Part shown: positions 42,944 through 52,389 of the stretch, piece by piece
How positions within the stretch are numbered: position 1 is the first letter of the stretch
Layout of the letters: each line of letters starts with the position of its first letter
NCBI GenBank assembly: GCA_029256185.1
Contig: JAQSYI010000001.1
Span: forward strand, 124,001-188,000
DNA length: 64,000 bases
Origin: Paenibacillaceae bacterium
GTDB taxonomy: Bacteria; Bacillota; Bacilli; Paenibacillales; NBRC-103111
Direction: 5' to 3'
Program-made: the position numbers and the translations under genes
Notes under the pieces: model-generated
Seen by the model: only the letters and a program-made list of their open reading frames with translations
Database searches by the model: none
Told to the model about the DNA's origin: nothing

Positions 42944-42957
42944 CTTACTCGTGTAAG
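42944..42957. promoter_or_regulatory. LacI-type operator, copy 2
   Basis: CTTACTCGTGTAAG is the exact complement of copy 1 and lies about 70 bases before the LacI-family gene. The pair flanks the divergent promoter region and could support looping and autorepression. Confidence 0.75.
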
Positions 42958-43028
42958 TAAATTGTTGTGCATGTTTGTCTGACCTGATATCATAGAGGAA
43001 AATCTACTTGGACAGCGGGGAAAACAGG

Positions 43029-44051
43029 ATGGCCAGTCGCAAGGATGTGGCGGAGAGGGCAGGAGTATCGGCAGCTGCTGTGTCCTATGTTCTTAACAAC
43101 AAGGCGGGGGTCAGCGAGAGCACCCGCAAAAAAGTATGGGCGGCCATCGAGGAGCTGGGCTACGCCCCCAGCCACGCGGCCCGGTCATTGAAAACCCGGA
43201 AAACCTACAATTTGACTGTGCTGGTCAACTATCTGGGTGATCCCTTTGAGGCCGGTCTGCTGAATCATCTGGAAGAAAAGGCCCGGGAGAAAGGCTATTT
43301 CATCCACTTCCAAACCTATTATCCGGGAATAGAGCAGGATCTCCGCCGTTCTGTCCCGGGACGGATAGACGGCCTCCTGCTTCTGGGGCAAGTCCTTCAG
43401 CCGGCAACGTGGAGCATGCTGGAGGAGGAAGGGATTCCTGTTGTATCTGTGACCCGTGCTGGGGGGGAAATCCGCCAGGGGGCGGCATGGGTGGATGTGG
43501 ACTGGGCAGACGGCATGGGGAAGCTTATCGGCCACCTGACTGAATTCGGCCACAGGCGTATCGCCCTTATGGCCAATGGTTCTCCTAATCATCCCCACTC
43601 CTACCGGCTTGGCGCTTTTCTTGAAGAGATGGGCAAACGGGGTCTTCCTGTAGGCGCGGAGGACATCCTCTATGGAGCAGGACGGTTGGAGCAGGCTCGG
43701 GAGGCGATGGAAGCCTATATTCAAGCGGGGCGATTAGGAAGCCATTCTGCCTTTATTGCCGTCTCCGATCTCATGGCTGCAGGTGTCCTGACGGCCTGCC
43801 GCGAGGCGGGAATGGTTGTTCCCGGGCAGATCAGCATTGCCGGATGCGAGAATATTCTGATGAGCCATCAAACTACCCCCGCGGTTACTGTTCTGAATGT
43901 TTACAGGCCTGAACTGGCCTCCCGCGCGATTGACCTGATGATTAGGCTTCTGAACGGGGAGACCGGGGCCAACTCTCTCCTCCAGGCGCCGCTTCTTATC
44001 CGCGCTTCCAGCGACAGGCAAATGGGCGGTGGAGAGGAACGGGAAAATTAA
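43029..44051 (+). CDS. LacI-family transcriptional regulator
   Basis: 340 residues. N-terminal helix-turn-helix MASRKDVAERAGVSAAAVSYVLNNKAGVSESTRKKV with hinge YAPSHAARSLKTRKTYN, then a sugar-binding periplasmic-fold domain (LVNYLGDPFEAGLLNHLEEKA, RIDGLLLLGQ, FIAVSDLMAAGVLTACREAG, ISIAGCENILMS). It should repress the divergent 800-residue gene and itself through the two operators between them, and release on binding a sugar. The start at 43029 gives the HTH its usual N-terminal position; a frame from 43008 adds seven residues. Confidence 0.93.
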   Translation: MASRKDVAERAGVSAAAVSYVLNNKAGVSESTRKKVWAAIEELGYAPSHAARSLKTRKTYNLTVLVNYLGDPFEAGLLNHLEEKAREKGYFIHFQTYYPGIEQDLRRSVPGRIDGLLLLGQVLQPATWSMLEEEGIPVVSVTRAGGEIRQGAAWVDVDWADGMGKLIGHLTEFGHRRIALMANGSPNHPHSYRLGAFLEEMGKRGLPVGAEDILYGAGRLEQAREAMEAYIQAGRLGSHSAFIAVSDLMAAGVLTACREAGMVVPGQISIAGCENILMSHQTTPAVTVLNVYRPELASRAIDLMIRLLNGETGANSLLQAPLLIRASSDRQMGGGEEREN

Positions 44052-44103
44052 GCTATAGTTAACCATTATCTTGCTGCCTCCAGCCTCCATCGCTTATCAT
44101 TAG

Positions 44104-44129
44104 CCGTGACATGTTGTCACGGTTTTTTT
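44104..44129 (+). terminator. Rho-independent terminator after the LacI gene
   Basis: Arms ccgtgac and gtcacgg are followed by seven T. Confidence 0.9.
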
Positions 44130-44252
44130 GACTTATCAGACTTCCATGCCCCTTGGGCAACACAACTGATGAATGAAATCACTTATGCTATTCAGGGCCT
44201 TTTCTCGACAGATCAAGTGGGAGGAAGTTGGAAATGTAGGTGCATGGGGATC

Positions 44253-44447
44253 TAACGGAAATTTTTTCCGTTATCAGGAGGTTTTTCGGTCACTGCCGAG
44301 ATTTAGCGGAAAAAATTTCCGTTAACTCCCTCATAACCGGGTCAAAACGCCTGTTTCGGGGAGTTCAGGAGGAAATAGAGGAAAAAATTTCCGCTAAGTC
44401 AGCGAGGAATGATGAATTTGCGGGGATAACGGAAAAAATTTCCGTTA
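44253..44447. repeat. Four 21-bp palindromes of the TAACGGAAAAAATTTCCGTTA type
   Basis: Copies at 44253-44273, 44304-44324, 44376-44396 and 44427-44447, with starts spaced 51, 72 and 51 bp. Copies 1 and 4 are the cleanest; 2 and 3 have one or two changes. They lie in a 525-base interval with no credible gene (a frame through them is an artefact of the repeats). Confidence 0.8.
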
Positions 44448-44576
44448 GGAGTAAGCGCGGCGCGATCCATTTTCACGGAAAGCGGCTGATGGACCTGAGA
44501 GACCTTGCGGAATGGTTTTTTTCTAAAGAAAGTCTCGGTTTTGGCTGACAAAAATTATACCTCCGGGTGATATCCT

Positions 44577-45386
44577 ATGATCCAATCAATAAGACTGATG
44601 CGGGCGGTAGCGCTGGCGTCTTACAAGCAGGCCACGGCATTCCGCTCCCAGATGGCGGTATCCATTCTGACCGGTCCGGTTTACTTCCTGATTCAGTTCT
44701 TCATCTGGAGTGCGGTGTTCAGTACCCGGGATACGGTTAACGGGATGACGTTCGAGCAGATTCTCGCCTATTACGGTCTGGCCGCCCTGATCAACTACAT
44801 CATCTTTGACTCGGCGGATTGGGATGTGCAGGACCTGGTCCATTCCGGCAAGCTGGTCACCTTCCTGCTCCGGCCCATTTCCTACCGGTTCTATGCCTTC
44901 TCCGCGAAGACAGGCAACCGGCTGCTGGCGTTCATGCTGGAGCTGATCCCGGTCTACTTCATATTCTATGGTGTATTCCATATTCGCCTGATTCCGGCGC
45001 AGGCCGGCTGGTTCATCGTGTCGGTCATCCTTAGCTTCGTGATGACATTCCTGGTTAACTTCTGCATTGGCACCTGCGCCTTCTGGCTGATGCGGGCCCA
45101 TGGCGTGCGCCGGGTGTTTCTGCTGTTCAAGGACTTCAGCGCCGGGGTGTTTGTGCCGCTGTCGTTTTTCCCGGATGTGCTGCAGACGGTTGTGTTCTTT
45201 ATGCCGTTTCAGTTCATCAGCTACGTGCCGATTCAGGTGTTTCTCGGATCGTACCAATTGGCCGGACATTCCCTGAGCCTGCCTGCTGTTGTGGGCTTGC
45301 AGGCGCTGGCGGTTATGGGCATGTGGGGGATATCCGAGCTTCTCTGGAGACTCGGGGTCAAGAAATTTACGGGGGTGGGGACCTGA
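44577..45386 (+). CDS. ABC-2 family exporter permease, first subunit
   Basis: A 269-residue integral membrane protein with six hydrophobic segments and no signal peptide. The arrangement and conserved parts (FRSQMAVSILTGPVYFLIQFFIW, FTFEQ-like loop, LVHSGKLVTFLLRPISYRFYAF) fit the COG4587-type ABC-2 permeases found with a COG3694 partner and a COG4586 ATPase. It overlaps the next gene by one base (TGATG). The exported substrate is unknown; related systems are linked to drug or lipid export. Confidence 0.85.
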   Translation: MIQSIRLMRAVALASYKQATAFRSQMAVSILTGPVYFLIQFFIWSAVFSTRDTVNGMTFEQILAYYGLAALINYIIFDSADWDVQDLVHSGKLVTFLLRPISYRFYAFSAKTGNRLLAFMLELIPVYFIFYGVFHIRLIPAQAGWFIVSVILSFVMTFLVNFCIGTCAFWLMRAHGVRRVFLLFKDFSAGVFVPLSFFPDVLQTVVFFMPFQFISYVPIQVFLGSYQLAGHSLSLPAVVGLQALAVMGMWGISELLWRLGVKKFTGVGT

Positions 45387-46165
45387 TGTCCATTGTCCGG
45401 TTATATCTGCAAGGGATGAAGACGTCCATCGCCGGCCGCCTGACTGACCGCACGGATTATCTGCTGAGCATGGCGATTATGCTGTTCTTCGATATGATCA
45501 TGCCCTTGGTAACCATAATCATCTATAGCACCGGCGCTGCCTTTCCCGGCTGGAGCCTGTATGAGGCGCTGCTCATTCAAGCCATCTTCCTGATGGCCAA
45601 GGGCATCTCCTTCCCGTTCTTCTTCGGCATGGTCTGGAATACCATCTGGCGGGTGAGGGACGGCACTCTCGATCTGCTGCTGATCAAGCCCCGCAGCCCG
45701 CTCTTGATGCTGATCGTCACTGCGTTCGATGCAGAGGATCTGGGCAAGCTGATCGGCGGTGTAACCCTGTTTACGGTTGCCGTGTTTCATCTGCCGGCGG
45801 CAGCACTGGGGGCCTGGCTCCAATTTGCGCTTTTGTTCCTGGTGGCGGTGCTGATGTTTTTTGCCTTTGCCTTATTCATATCGGGTGTGACCATTATCTG
45901 GGTGGGGACGTACCGGGTCTATGAGATCTTCGATTCGGTGACCATGTTCTCTCTCTATCCTACCTCGATTTTTTCCAGGGCCTTCCGCACCATGATTACC
46001 ACTGTCATTCCCGTGGCGGCGATGGGTTCTCTTCCCGCGGCGGTGCTGCTCGGCCGTCCGGCGGACGGGGCATGGGCCGCAGTGCCCGTTGTTCTGGTGT
46101 TTACATTGGCGGCCTACGGTTTCTGGGTCAATATGATGAAGCGTTACAAGAGTGCAGGGGGCTAA
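45386..46165 (+). CDS. ABC-2 family exporter permease, second subunit
   Basis: 259 residues, about six membrane helices (COG3694/DUF990-like). It shares with its partner the D-L-L-L-(I/K)-(P/R)-R motif seen here as GTLDLLLIKPRSPLLMLIV, compared with GKLVTFLLRPIS upstream. The start at 45386 has a GGGTGGGG ribosome site and overlaps the preceding stop; a longer frame from 45323 lies inside the first permease gene. Confidence 0.85.
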   Translation: MSIVRLYLQGMKTSIAGRLTDRTDYLLSMAIMLFFDMIMPLVTIIIYSTGAAFPGWSLYEALLIQAIFLMAKGISFPFFFGMVWNTIWRVRDGTLDLLLIKPRSPLLMLIVTAFDAEDLGKLIGGVTLFTVAVFHLPAAALGAWLQFALLFLVAVLMFFAFALFISGVTIIWVGTYRVYEIFDSVTMFSLYPTSIFSRAFRTMITTVIPVAAMGSLPAAVLLGRPADGAWAAVPVVLVFTLAAYGFWVNMMKRYKSAGG

Positions 46166-46169
46166 GGCG

Positions 46170-47156
46170 ATGATGATCCAAGTACAGAATTTAATGAAAA
46201 CCTATGAATCCTTTGAGCGGGGCCATACTTTCCTTGAGGCGCTGAAGAGCATGGTGGTACGCAAGAAGAAGCTTGTAGAGGCGGTAAAAGGGGTGTCCTT
46301 TCAGGCGGCTGAAGGGGAAATGATCGGCTTCCTCGGCCCGAACGGAGCGGGCAAGTCCACCACGCTGAAGATGCTCAGCGGGGTGCTGGAGCCAAGCGGC
46401 GGCAATGTGAGCATCCTGGGATATGTGCCGTGGAAGGAACGGAAGAAGTATGTGGCCAACATCGGCGCTGTGTTCGGACAGAAGTCGCAGCTGTTATGGG
46501 ATGTTCCGCCTCTGGACGCCTTCTATATGAATAAGGAGATCTATAATATCCCGAAGGAGCAGTTCCGCGAGACATTAGATGAGATGACGGAGCTGCTGCA
46601 GGTAACCGAGCTGGTGCGCAAGCCGACCCGGCAGCTGTCCCTGGGCGAACGGATGAAGTGCGAGTTCATCATGGCCATGCTCCACCGTCCCAAGGTGGTC
46701 TTCCTCGATGAACCTACCATTGGCCTGGATGTGATCGCCAAGGAAAAAATCCGGGGCTTCGTCAAGGAGATGAACCGCCAGGGTGTCACTTTCCTGCTGA
46801 CCACTCATGATATGGAGGATGTGGAGCGGCTGGCCAAGCGGATTATTGTGATCAATCATGGGGAAATTGTATTCGACGATCAGATTGAGGCGCTGAAGCA
46901 ATATTTGGGTGCGAAGAAGCGGGTCCGGCTGGTGACGGAGCGGCCCTGGGACAGCGGCTGGAGCCATGAGGCTTTCACCGTGATCAGCAGCAGCGCAGAC
47001 ACGGACACGGAGCTGGAGCTGGACTTAAGCCGGATCAAGCTGATTGATTTCATGGCCCAGGTGCAGCAGCGCTCCGGGATCGCGGATCTCTGCATGGAGG
47101 ACATTCCCATCGAGAGCATTATCAAGGCCTTGTATCAGCAGCAGGCGGGGGACTAG
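46170..47156 (+). CDS. ABC exporter ATPase (COG4586 type)
   Basis: A 328-residue ATPase. Walker A GPNGAGKST, the Q-loop region GAVFGQKSQLLWDVPPLDAF characteristic of this subfamily, signature LSLGERMKCEFIMAML, Walker B VVFLDEPTIGLD and the switch TTHDMEDVERLAKRI are present. The C-terminal ~90 residues form the extra domain typical of drug/lipid exporter ATPases. The start at 46170 was chosen after GGGGGCTAAGG; a frame from 46152 overlaps the permease. It powers the two permeases upstream. Confidence 0.92.
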   Translation: MMIQVQNLMKTYESFERGHTFLEALKSMVVRKKKLVEAVKGVSFQAAEGEMIGFLGPNGAGKSTTLKMLSGVLEPSGGNVSILGYVPWKERKKYVANIGAVFGQKSQLLWDVPPLDAFYMNKEIYNIPKEQFRETLDEMTELLQVTELVRKPTRQLSLGERMKCEFIMAMLHRPKVVFLDEPTIGLDVIAKEKIRGFVKEMNRQGVTFLLTTHDMEDVERLAKRIIVINHGEIVFDDQIEALKQYLGAKKRVRLVTERPWDSGWSHEAFTVISSSADTDTELELDLSRIKLIDFMAQVQQRSGIADLCMEDIPIESIIKALYQQQAGD

Positions 47157-47276
47157 GGTACGGCAGGGTGACGCGCGGGGTGAACGATTTCCAGTAAGCG
47201 GTTAAATCCATGGTATGATAGGTTTGCACGGTGTGCGTACGTAAAAATGTGACTACTACCGGAAGTGCACAGGGTC

Positions 47277-47282
47277 TATAAT
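47277..47282 (+). promoter_or_regulatory. -10 box before the GH105-like gene
   Basis: TATAAT about 47 bases before the start codon. No convincing -35 hexamer is visible, which suits activator-dependent expression. Confidence 0.4.
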
Positions 47283-47328
47283 GAGGAATGATGGAGGCAG
47301 GTAATTTAAGAAGGGAGGCGGTGGAATT

Positions 47329-48840
47329 ATGACACAATCGGAATACGTCCCGGCTTCACGCATTCATGCACCCCAAGCCCCTATTCCTGCGGGCAAGCGG
47401 CTGCCCTTCGGCTGGCAGGCTTTCGCGGTGCTCCCGCCCCATGAGAATCCCCAGCCGGTGCTGATCTCGTGGGAGCAGGGGAGCCCGGGCCAGAAGCAGG
47501 CTGACGGGGCTGCTTATTTGCGCATAACAGTGGCGCTGGATGTGCGGGAGGAGAAGCGGGTGGAGGTGGCACTCGCGGGCTCGCGGCGGGTGATCGGCTG
47601 CTACGACATCCGCTATGCTCATCTGTTCCAGCCCTTCGAGATTCTTCTTTCACAGGAGGATGCGGCACTTGCCCTTCAAGAGGGCGTGGAATTGCGGATG
47701 ACAGCGGGTTTGGAGCCCTTGTGGCTATTTTATGAGCAGGAACGGTCACAGCCGTCTGCGTTGTTTGTCCCCCATCTGTTGTTCAGTGCCTCTATCAGTG
47801 AGCCCGGCTCCATGACCTCATTCCTTAACCGGATGCTTTCCTTGGATTCCATCCAGGAATTTTCCTGGATGGGGGGCTGTGTGTTGGACGGTCTGTGGGA
47901 GCTGGAGGGCATTCCCGGACTTGCTTCCTCAACCGGGTTATCTCCGCGTGGGGTGATTGAACGCCAATTGGGGCATTTCTTTGATGAAGCGGGGATTCTG
48001 ACCTACGAGAATCCCAGGAGCGAGCCGGTAGACGGGAGGATCACCGGCATTGAAGTCACGCTTCCCTTCGCGGTATTGGCCAAAGTGTGGCCGGACCATC
48101 CCTCGCTCCAGACTGCACTGGCGTTCTGGGATGAGCATGTAAACGCGGAAGGCTCCATTCAAGATGGTGATACGCTCTCCGCGGAGGGCTCTTATACCGT
48201 TGCGTACCCTCTGGCTGTTCTGGCCAGGCAGCGCAATGATCCTCGCTTGGCGGCGCTTGCCGGAAAGCAGCTCCTGATCCGCCGCGACAAGCTGATTGTC
48301 GGTCATGATCTGTATTTGAGATTTCATTCCAGAGACGGGGGCGCCCATACCTTCCGCAACTGGGCAAGGGCGTATGCCTGGTATATGCTGGGGCTGGTCC
48401 GCAGCCTGATTGAGCTTGAAGGCATGGCAGAGGGAACTGCCGGGGCGGAGGCCGGAGAATTGGCTGCACTCCGGGAGGAGATGAGCCGGATAGCGGCGGT
48501 TGCCATCGGCTGGCAGCGGGAAGACGGGCTCTGGCCGTGCTTCCTGGACGAGCCTGGCGTGGCCCCGGATACCTCCGGCAGTGCCGGGATCGCCGCCGCG
48601 ATAGCGTTGGCCCACCGTCACGGACTGCCGCTCCCGCCGGATGCCAGAGCTTCGGCCGAGCGGGCCGAGCGGACCTTGACCCGGCTGCTGCGCCCGGACG
48701 GGCTGCTGCCCGGGGTAGCCCAAAGCAACCGTGGAGGGGAAGCGCTGCAGCGGGGGGACTACCGGGTGCTGTCCCAGATGGGCATGGGGCTTCTCGCCCA
48801 GCTCTATGGGGCTCTGGTTGAGCTTGGGACAAGCAGATGA
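47329..48840 (+). CDS. GH105/GH88-like unsaturated glycuronyl hydrolase
   Basis: 503 residues. The C-terminal ~350 residues fit an (alpha/alpha)6 barrel of the YteR (unsaturated rhamnogalacturonyl hydrolase) kind: FRNWARAYAWYMLGLVRSL, WQREDGLWPCFLDEPGVAPDTSGSAGIAAAIAL and GDYRVLSQMGMGLLAQLYGALVEL. The N-terminal ~150 residues are extra and not recognised. No signal peptide, so it should act on unsaturated disaccharides after import by the adjacent LplABC-like transporter. The ribosome site is AAGGGAGGCGG. It is convergent with the transporter genes, separated by a bidirectional terminator. Confidence 0.8.
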   Translation: MTQSEYVPASRIHAPQAPIPAGKRLPFGWQAFAVLPPHENPQPVLISWEQGSPGQKQADGAAYLRITVALDVREEKRVEVALAGSRRVIGCYDIRYAHLFQPFEILLSQEDAALALQEGVELRMTAGLEPLWLFYEQERSQPSALFVPHLLFSASISEPGSMTSFLNRMLSLDSIQEFSWMGGCVLDGLWELEGIPGLASSTGLSPRGVIERQLGHFFDEAGILTYENPRSEPVDGRITGIEVTLPFAVLAKVWPDHPSLQTALAFWDEHVNAEGSIQDGDTLSAEGSYTVAYPLAVLARQRNDPRLAALAGKQLLIRRDKLIVGHDLYLRFHSRDGGAHTFRNWARAYAWYMLGLVRSLIELEGMAEGTAGAEAGELAALREEMSRIAAVAIGWQREDGLWPCFLDEPGVAPDTSGSAGIAAAIALAHRHGLPLPPDARASAERAERTLTRLLRPDGLLPGVAQSNRGGEALQRGDYRVLSQMGMGLLAQLYGALVELGTSR

Positions 48841-48875
48841 ACAAATAGTTATTTTGCACCCCGCGGCAAAAGCAA

Positions 48876-48928
48876 GCAAAAGCGTCAAAACCCTAATGGA
48901 TGAAGGGGTTTGATGCTTTTGCTGTTTT
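48876..48928. terminator. Bidirectional rho-independent terminator
   Basis: An 18-base stem (gcaaaagcgtcaaaaccc with ggggtttgatgcttttgc, some G-T pairs) is T-rich on both outer sides and lies between convergent genes. Confidence 0.8.
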
Positions 48929-48975
48929 GTACAGGCATTCATGGGCAATCACGTTGCCGCTAGTGCTCTGCCGGC

Positions 48976-49833
48976 TCAGCCCTTCACGGAGCCAAGCAGA
49001 ACTCCTTTGACAAAATATTTCTGGAGAAATGGATACACGCATAGAATGGGCAGCACAGTAATAATAATTCCTGCCGCCTTCAATCCCTCCGGTTGGATAT
49101 AACGGGAAGCGTCCCCGCCGCTGAGCAGCGCGTCCAAGGGAGTTTGCAGCATCTGATACAGCTTCACAGTCACGGGCAGCAGCTTGGATTTGCTGATGAA
49201 GTAAAGGGCGTTGGCGTAGGTGTTCCACAGCGCTACCGCATAGAACAGCGAGATGGCTGCCAGAATCGGCTTGGACAAGGGCAGAGTCAACCGCAAAAAC
49301 ACTACCAGGTCCGTTGCCCCATCCATCATGGCCGATTCCTCCAGCTCCTTGGGCAGTCCTTCAAAGAAGGACTTCATCACAAACAGATTATAGGCGCTGA
49401 CCAGACCGGGCAACCAGATGGCCCAAAAGGTGTTCATCAGATGCAGGTTCTTGATGAGCAGGAACAAGGGAATCAGTCCGGTGCCGAACATCATGCTGAA
49501 CAACACGGCAAAGGTAAACACCGCTCGGCCCTTCAAACGCGGCTTGGACAGGGAAAAGGCGGCCAGAGTAGTAGCGACCATCTGCAGCAGCGTGCCGATG
49601 AGAGTAATCTCGGCCGTATTGCGCAGGGCATAGAGCAGCTGGCCGTCCTGAAAGAGCTTCCGGTAAGCCATAACGTTGAGCTCCACCGGCCACATCACCA
49701 CTTCACCCGAAACAATCGCCCTGCTGCTGCTAAAGGACATTGCCAGTATGTTCAGAATGGGGAACACGGTTGTAAAGGCGCACAGCGCCAGGGCCAGATA
49801 CAGGGGAAGACTGGCTGTTCTGCGCTTTACCAT
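48976..49833 (-). CDS. Sugar ABC transporter permease (LplC/YtcP type)
   Basis: A 285-residue six-helix CUT1 permease. EAA motif LPKELEESAMMDGATDLVVFLRLTLPLSKPIL; C-terminus FLQKYFVKGVLLGSVKG, the YtcP/LplC mark. The start at 49833 overlaps the stop of its partner (CTATGGTAA). A frame open to 50112 is an artefact of the partner gene. It should work with the YteP-like permease and the binding lipoprotein to import rhamnogalacturonan-derived oligosaccharides. Confidence 0.93.
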   Translation of the reverse strand: MVKRRTASLPLYLALALCAFTTVFPILNILAMSFSSSRAIVSGEVVMWPVELNVMAYRKLFQDGQLLYALRNTAEITLIGTLLQMVATTLAAFSLSKPRLKGRAVFTFAVLFSMMFGTGLIPLFLLIKNLHLMNTFWAIWLPGLVSAYNLFVMKSFFEGLPKELEESAMMDGATDLVVFLRLTLPLSKPILAAISLFYAVALWNTYANALYFISKSKLLPVTVKLYQMLQTPLDALLSGGDASRYIQPEGLKAAGIIITVLPILCVYPFLQKYFVKGVLLGSVKG

Positions 49834-50801
49834 AGTCCGCCCTCCCCCAGCTTCTTCACTGTTTTGTTGACCGTAAGCACCAGGATCAGGCTGATGACCC
49901 CTTGGAAGAGACCCACCGCCGTAGCCAGGCTGTATTGGGCATTCTGCAAGCCTACCCGGTAGACATAGGTGCTGATGACATCCGATACGCTGAACACAGC
50001 CGGGTTCTGCAAATTCAATACCTGTTCGAAGCCTACGTCCATCATCTTGCCCATCTGCAGCACCAGCAGAATGGCAATGGTGCCCCGGATGCCCGGCAGC
50101 GTGATATGCCAAATCTGCCGCAGCTTGGAGGCGCCGTCCATCTTGGCCGCTTCATACAACCCGGGGTCGATGGAGGTAATAGCCGCCATATAGATGATGG
50201 TCCCCCAGCCTGCGCTCTGCCACACCGTAGAGGCGCTGAACACCGCCGGCCACCAGCGGGTGCTGGTCATGAAGAAGATCGGCTCCTGACCGAAAAGCTG
50301 CAGCAGTGCGTTGACCACTCCTGTGGAAGGGGACAAGAGGGAGGTGATGATTCCTCCCAGCACCACCCAAGAGATGAAGAAGGGCAGATACAGCATATTC
50401 TGCACAACCCGCTTGAACCAATTGATCCGCACCTCGTTTAAGAGGATGGCCAGCACGATCGGCGCGGGAAACGCCACGATAAGATTATACAGGTTGAGCA
50501 GCAGCGTATTGCGCAGAATCATCCAGAAATCCTGGCTGTGAAACAAGATTCGGAAGTGCTTCAGCCCCACCCACGGACTGCCCCAGATTCCCTGGAGCAG
50601 CCGAAAATCCTTAAAGGCAATTATTTCCCCGAACAGGGTCACATACTTGAACAAAAGGAAGAAGGACATGGCCGGAAGCAGGAACAGGTACAGATAACGA
50701 TCGCGCATCAAGTAGTACAGCAGGCCTCTCCCGGGCCTCCGCTCCGGCATAACCGCAAGGGAAGCTGCGTCCCTCGAGGAATGCTTGTGTAATGTGTTCA
50801 T
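49827..50801 (-). CDS. Sugar ABC transporter permease (LplB/YteP type)
   Basis: A 324-residue six-helix permease with LYLFLLPAMSFFLLFKYVTLFGEIIAFKDFRL near the N-terminus and EAA motif DPGLYEAAKMDGASKLRQIWHITLPGI, ending TVKKLGEGGLW. It starts ten bases after the binding-protein gene ends and overlaps the second permease gene by seven bases. No ATPase is encoded here; an MsmX-like shared ATPase is expected. Confidence 0.93.
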   Translation of the reverse strand: MNTLHKHSSRDAASLAVMPERRPGRGLLYYLMRDRYLYLFLLPAMSFFLLFKYVTLFGEIIAFKDFRLLQGIWGSPWVGLKHFRILFHSQDFWMILRNTLLLNLYNLIVAFPAPIVLAILLNEVRINWFKRVVQNMLYLPFFISWVVLGGIITSLLSPSTGVVNALLQLFGQEPIFFMTSTRWWPAVFSASTVWQSAGWGTIIYMAAITSIDPGLYEAAKMDGASKLRQIWHITLPGIRGTIAILLVLQMGKMMDVGFEQVLNLQNPAVFSVSDVISTYVYRVGLQNAQYSLATAVGLFQGVISLILVLTVNKTVKKLGEGGLW

Positions 50802-50811
50802 GTCTCCTGCC

Positions 50812-52389
50812 TCATTTCAGCTTATCTTTGTTGGCGTCATACCAAGCCTGCACCTTGGAAGTTACACTGTCGCCGCCCAAATTGTCCCAGGCTTGCTTGA
50901 TCTCCGCCACAGCCTTGTCCGGGGTCTCATCCGTCATGGTCATGCGGGTGTTAATCTCCTTCCACTTGGCTTCAAACTGGGTGGCAATGGCGGAATATTC
51001 CGATACCGGCGGCACATATGGGAAATCCTTGCGGAACGGAGTGGTTTCCGTGTTTTTGATAATGGCATTTTTCAACTCGGCCATGGCCAGATCCGTCGGG
51101 TCTTTGCCCGCCCGGGTAATCAGATATTCCGGAGTTTGCTGCTCCTGAAGCACCAGCCGGTATTCATTGCCGTAGGCCACCTCTGTCTTCCATTTGTCGT
51201 AATCGCTGGTGACGGGAATGCCGTTTACCAGTTGGTAATGAACCCCCTCGGTACCGTAGGTGAGAGGCTTCCAGCCCTTATCCAGCATCCAGTCGATGAA
51301 CTCCATGGCAGCCTTGGGGTTCTTCATACTCGTGTTGAAGGCAGTGAGAAGGAAATTGGGCACCTCCATCTCATAGCCGTTCGTTCCGTACTTGGTGGAC
51401 AGGGGCGGAACCACGGCCAGCTTGGCGCCGGGATTATTTTTTTGCAGATCCCCCAGCGTGTTGTCCATGCCGATGTTGCTGAAGTAGATTCCCGCTCTCC
51501 CGGTGATCCACAGCTGCTTCTGACGGGAGAATTCCTTATCGGTGGCGTATTCCTTATCCACCAGAGATTCCTTGTAGGCCAGTTGGCGGAAGGCCAGCGC
51601 ATCCTTGTAACGGGGGGTAAAAAAGCTCTGAATCGCTTTGCCGTCTTCCACGAACCATGACCCGCTGCGGGCCTGGAACCAATCATCGGTAATAGCCATA
51701 TAGGCGGTGGACATGGCCATGGGGATGGTGTCTTTGGCATTGTTGCCGTCCGGGTCCCTGTCGCGGAAGGCCTTGGCCACCTCGATCAGGTCATCCACCG
51801 ATTTGGGCATAGTCAGTCCCAGCTTATCCAGCCAATCCTGCCGGATATAGATGGCGGTGTTGGCACGGGTGGGGCGCATGCTGGCAATGCTGTACATTTT
51901 GCCGTCCTCCAGGGTCAGGTACGGCTTCAGCTCCGGATGCTCCTGAAGATATTTCTTGTAGCTTGTGCTGTACTTGTCAATGTACTCATCCAGAGGCTGG
52001 ATTGCGCCCTCCTTGGCCCAGCGGACCATGAAATCCCGGTTATAGGTGGATAGCATATCCGGCGCCTGCTCCGAGGCGAGAAGCACATTGAACTTGTCCG
52101 CTTCCTGATTGCGCGGGATGGGCACCCAGTTAACCCTGACACCAGACTGTTCATTGATCAGCTTGGTCCAGCGGTTCTCCTCATAGGTGCCCTCACTGGT
52201 AGCCACCTGCCCCCGGTCATAGATGGAAGCGGATATCACCTTGGGCAGGGCATCATACTTGTCGCCTCCGGCAACGGATGCCGATGGCTCTGCCGCTCCG
52301 TCGCCGCCGCTGCAGCCGGACAGCACTGCTGACCCGCCCGCCAGGATAACCAGAAGCGCCGGAAGCAGTTTTTTCGTTTTGTTTGTCAT
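50812..52389 (-). CDS. Sugar ABC transporter substrate-binding lipoprotein (LplA/YtcQ type)
   Basis: A 525-residue extracellular binding protein. Lipobox VLSGC (Cys about 26) after a hydrophobic core; a Gly/Ala-rich linker; then the large-family blocks IRQDWLDKLGLTMPKSVDDLIEVAKAFRDRDPDGNNAKDTIPM and the C-terminal EIKQAWDNLGGDSVTSKVQAWYDANKDKL. A GAGGAGG ribosome site precedes it. It is first of the three-gene importer operon, divergent from the membrane-bound AraC regulator that probably controls it. Confidence 0.93.
   Translation of the reverse strand: MTNKTKKLLPALLVILAGGSAVLSGCSGGDGAAEPSASVAGGDKYDALPKVISASIYDRGQVATSEGTYEENRWTKLINEQSGVRVNWVPIPRNQEADKFNVLLASEQAPDMLSTYNRDFMVRWAKEGAIQPLDEYIDKYSTSYKKYLQEHPELKPYLTLEDGKMYSIASMRPTRANTAIYIRQDWLDKLGLTMPKSVDDLIEVAKAFRDRDPDGNNAKDTIPMAMSTAYMAITDDWFQARSGSWFVEDGKAIQSFFTPRYKDALAFRQLAYKESLVDKEYATDKEFSRQKQLWITGRAGIYFSNIGMDNTLGDLQKNNPGAKLAVVPPLSTKYGTNGYEMEVPNFLLTAFNTSMKNPKAAMEFIDWMLDKGWKPLTYGTEGVHYQLVNGIPVTSDYDKWKTEVAYGNEYRLVLQEQQTPEYLITRAGKDPTDLAMAELKNAIIKNTETTPFRKDFPYVPPVSEYSAIATQFEAKWKEINTRMTMTDETPDKAVAEIKQAWDNLGGDSVTSKVQAWYDANKDKLK

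Noticed and set aside
44240..44548. 102-codon plus-strand frame
   Set aside because: It consists of the four palindromic repeats read through; the repeated KISV-like peptides are a result of the repeats.
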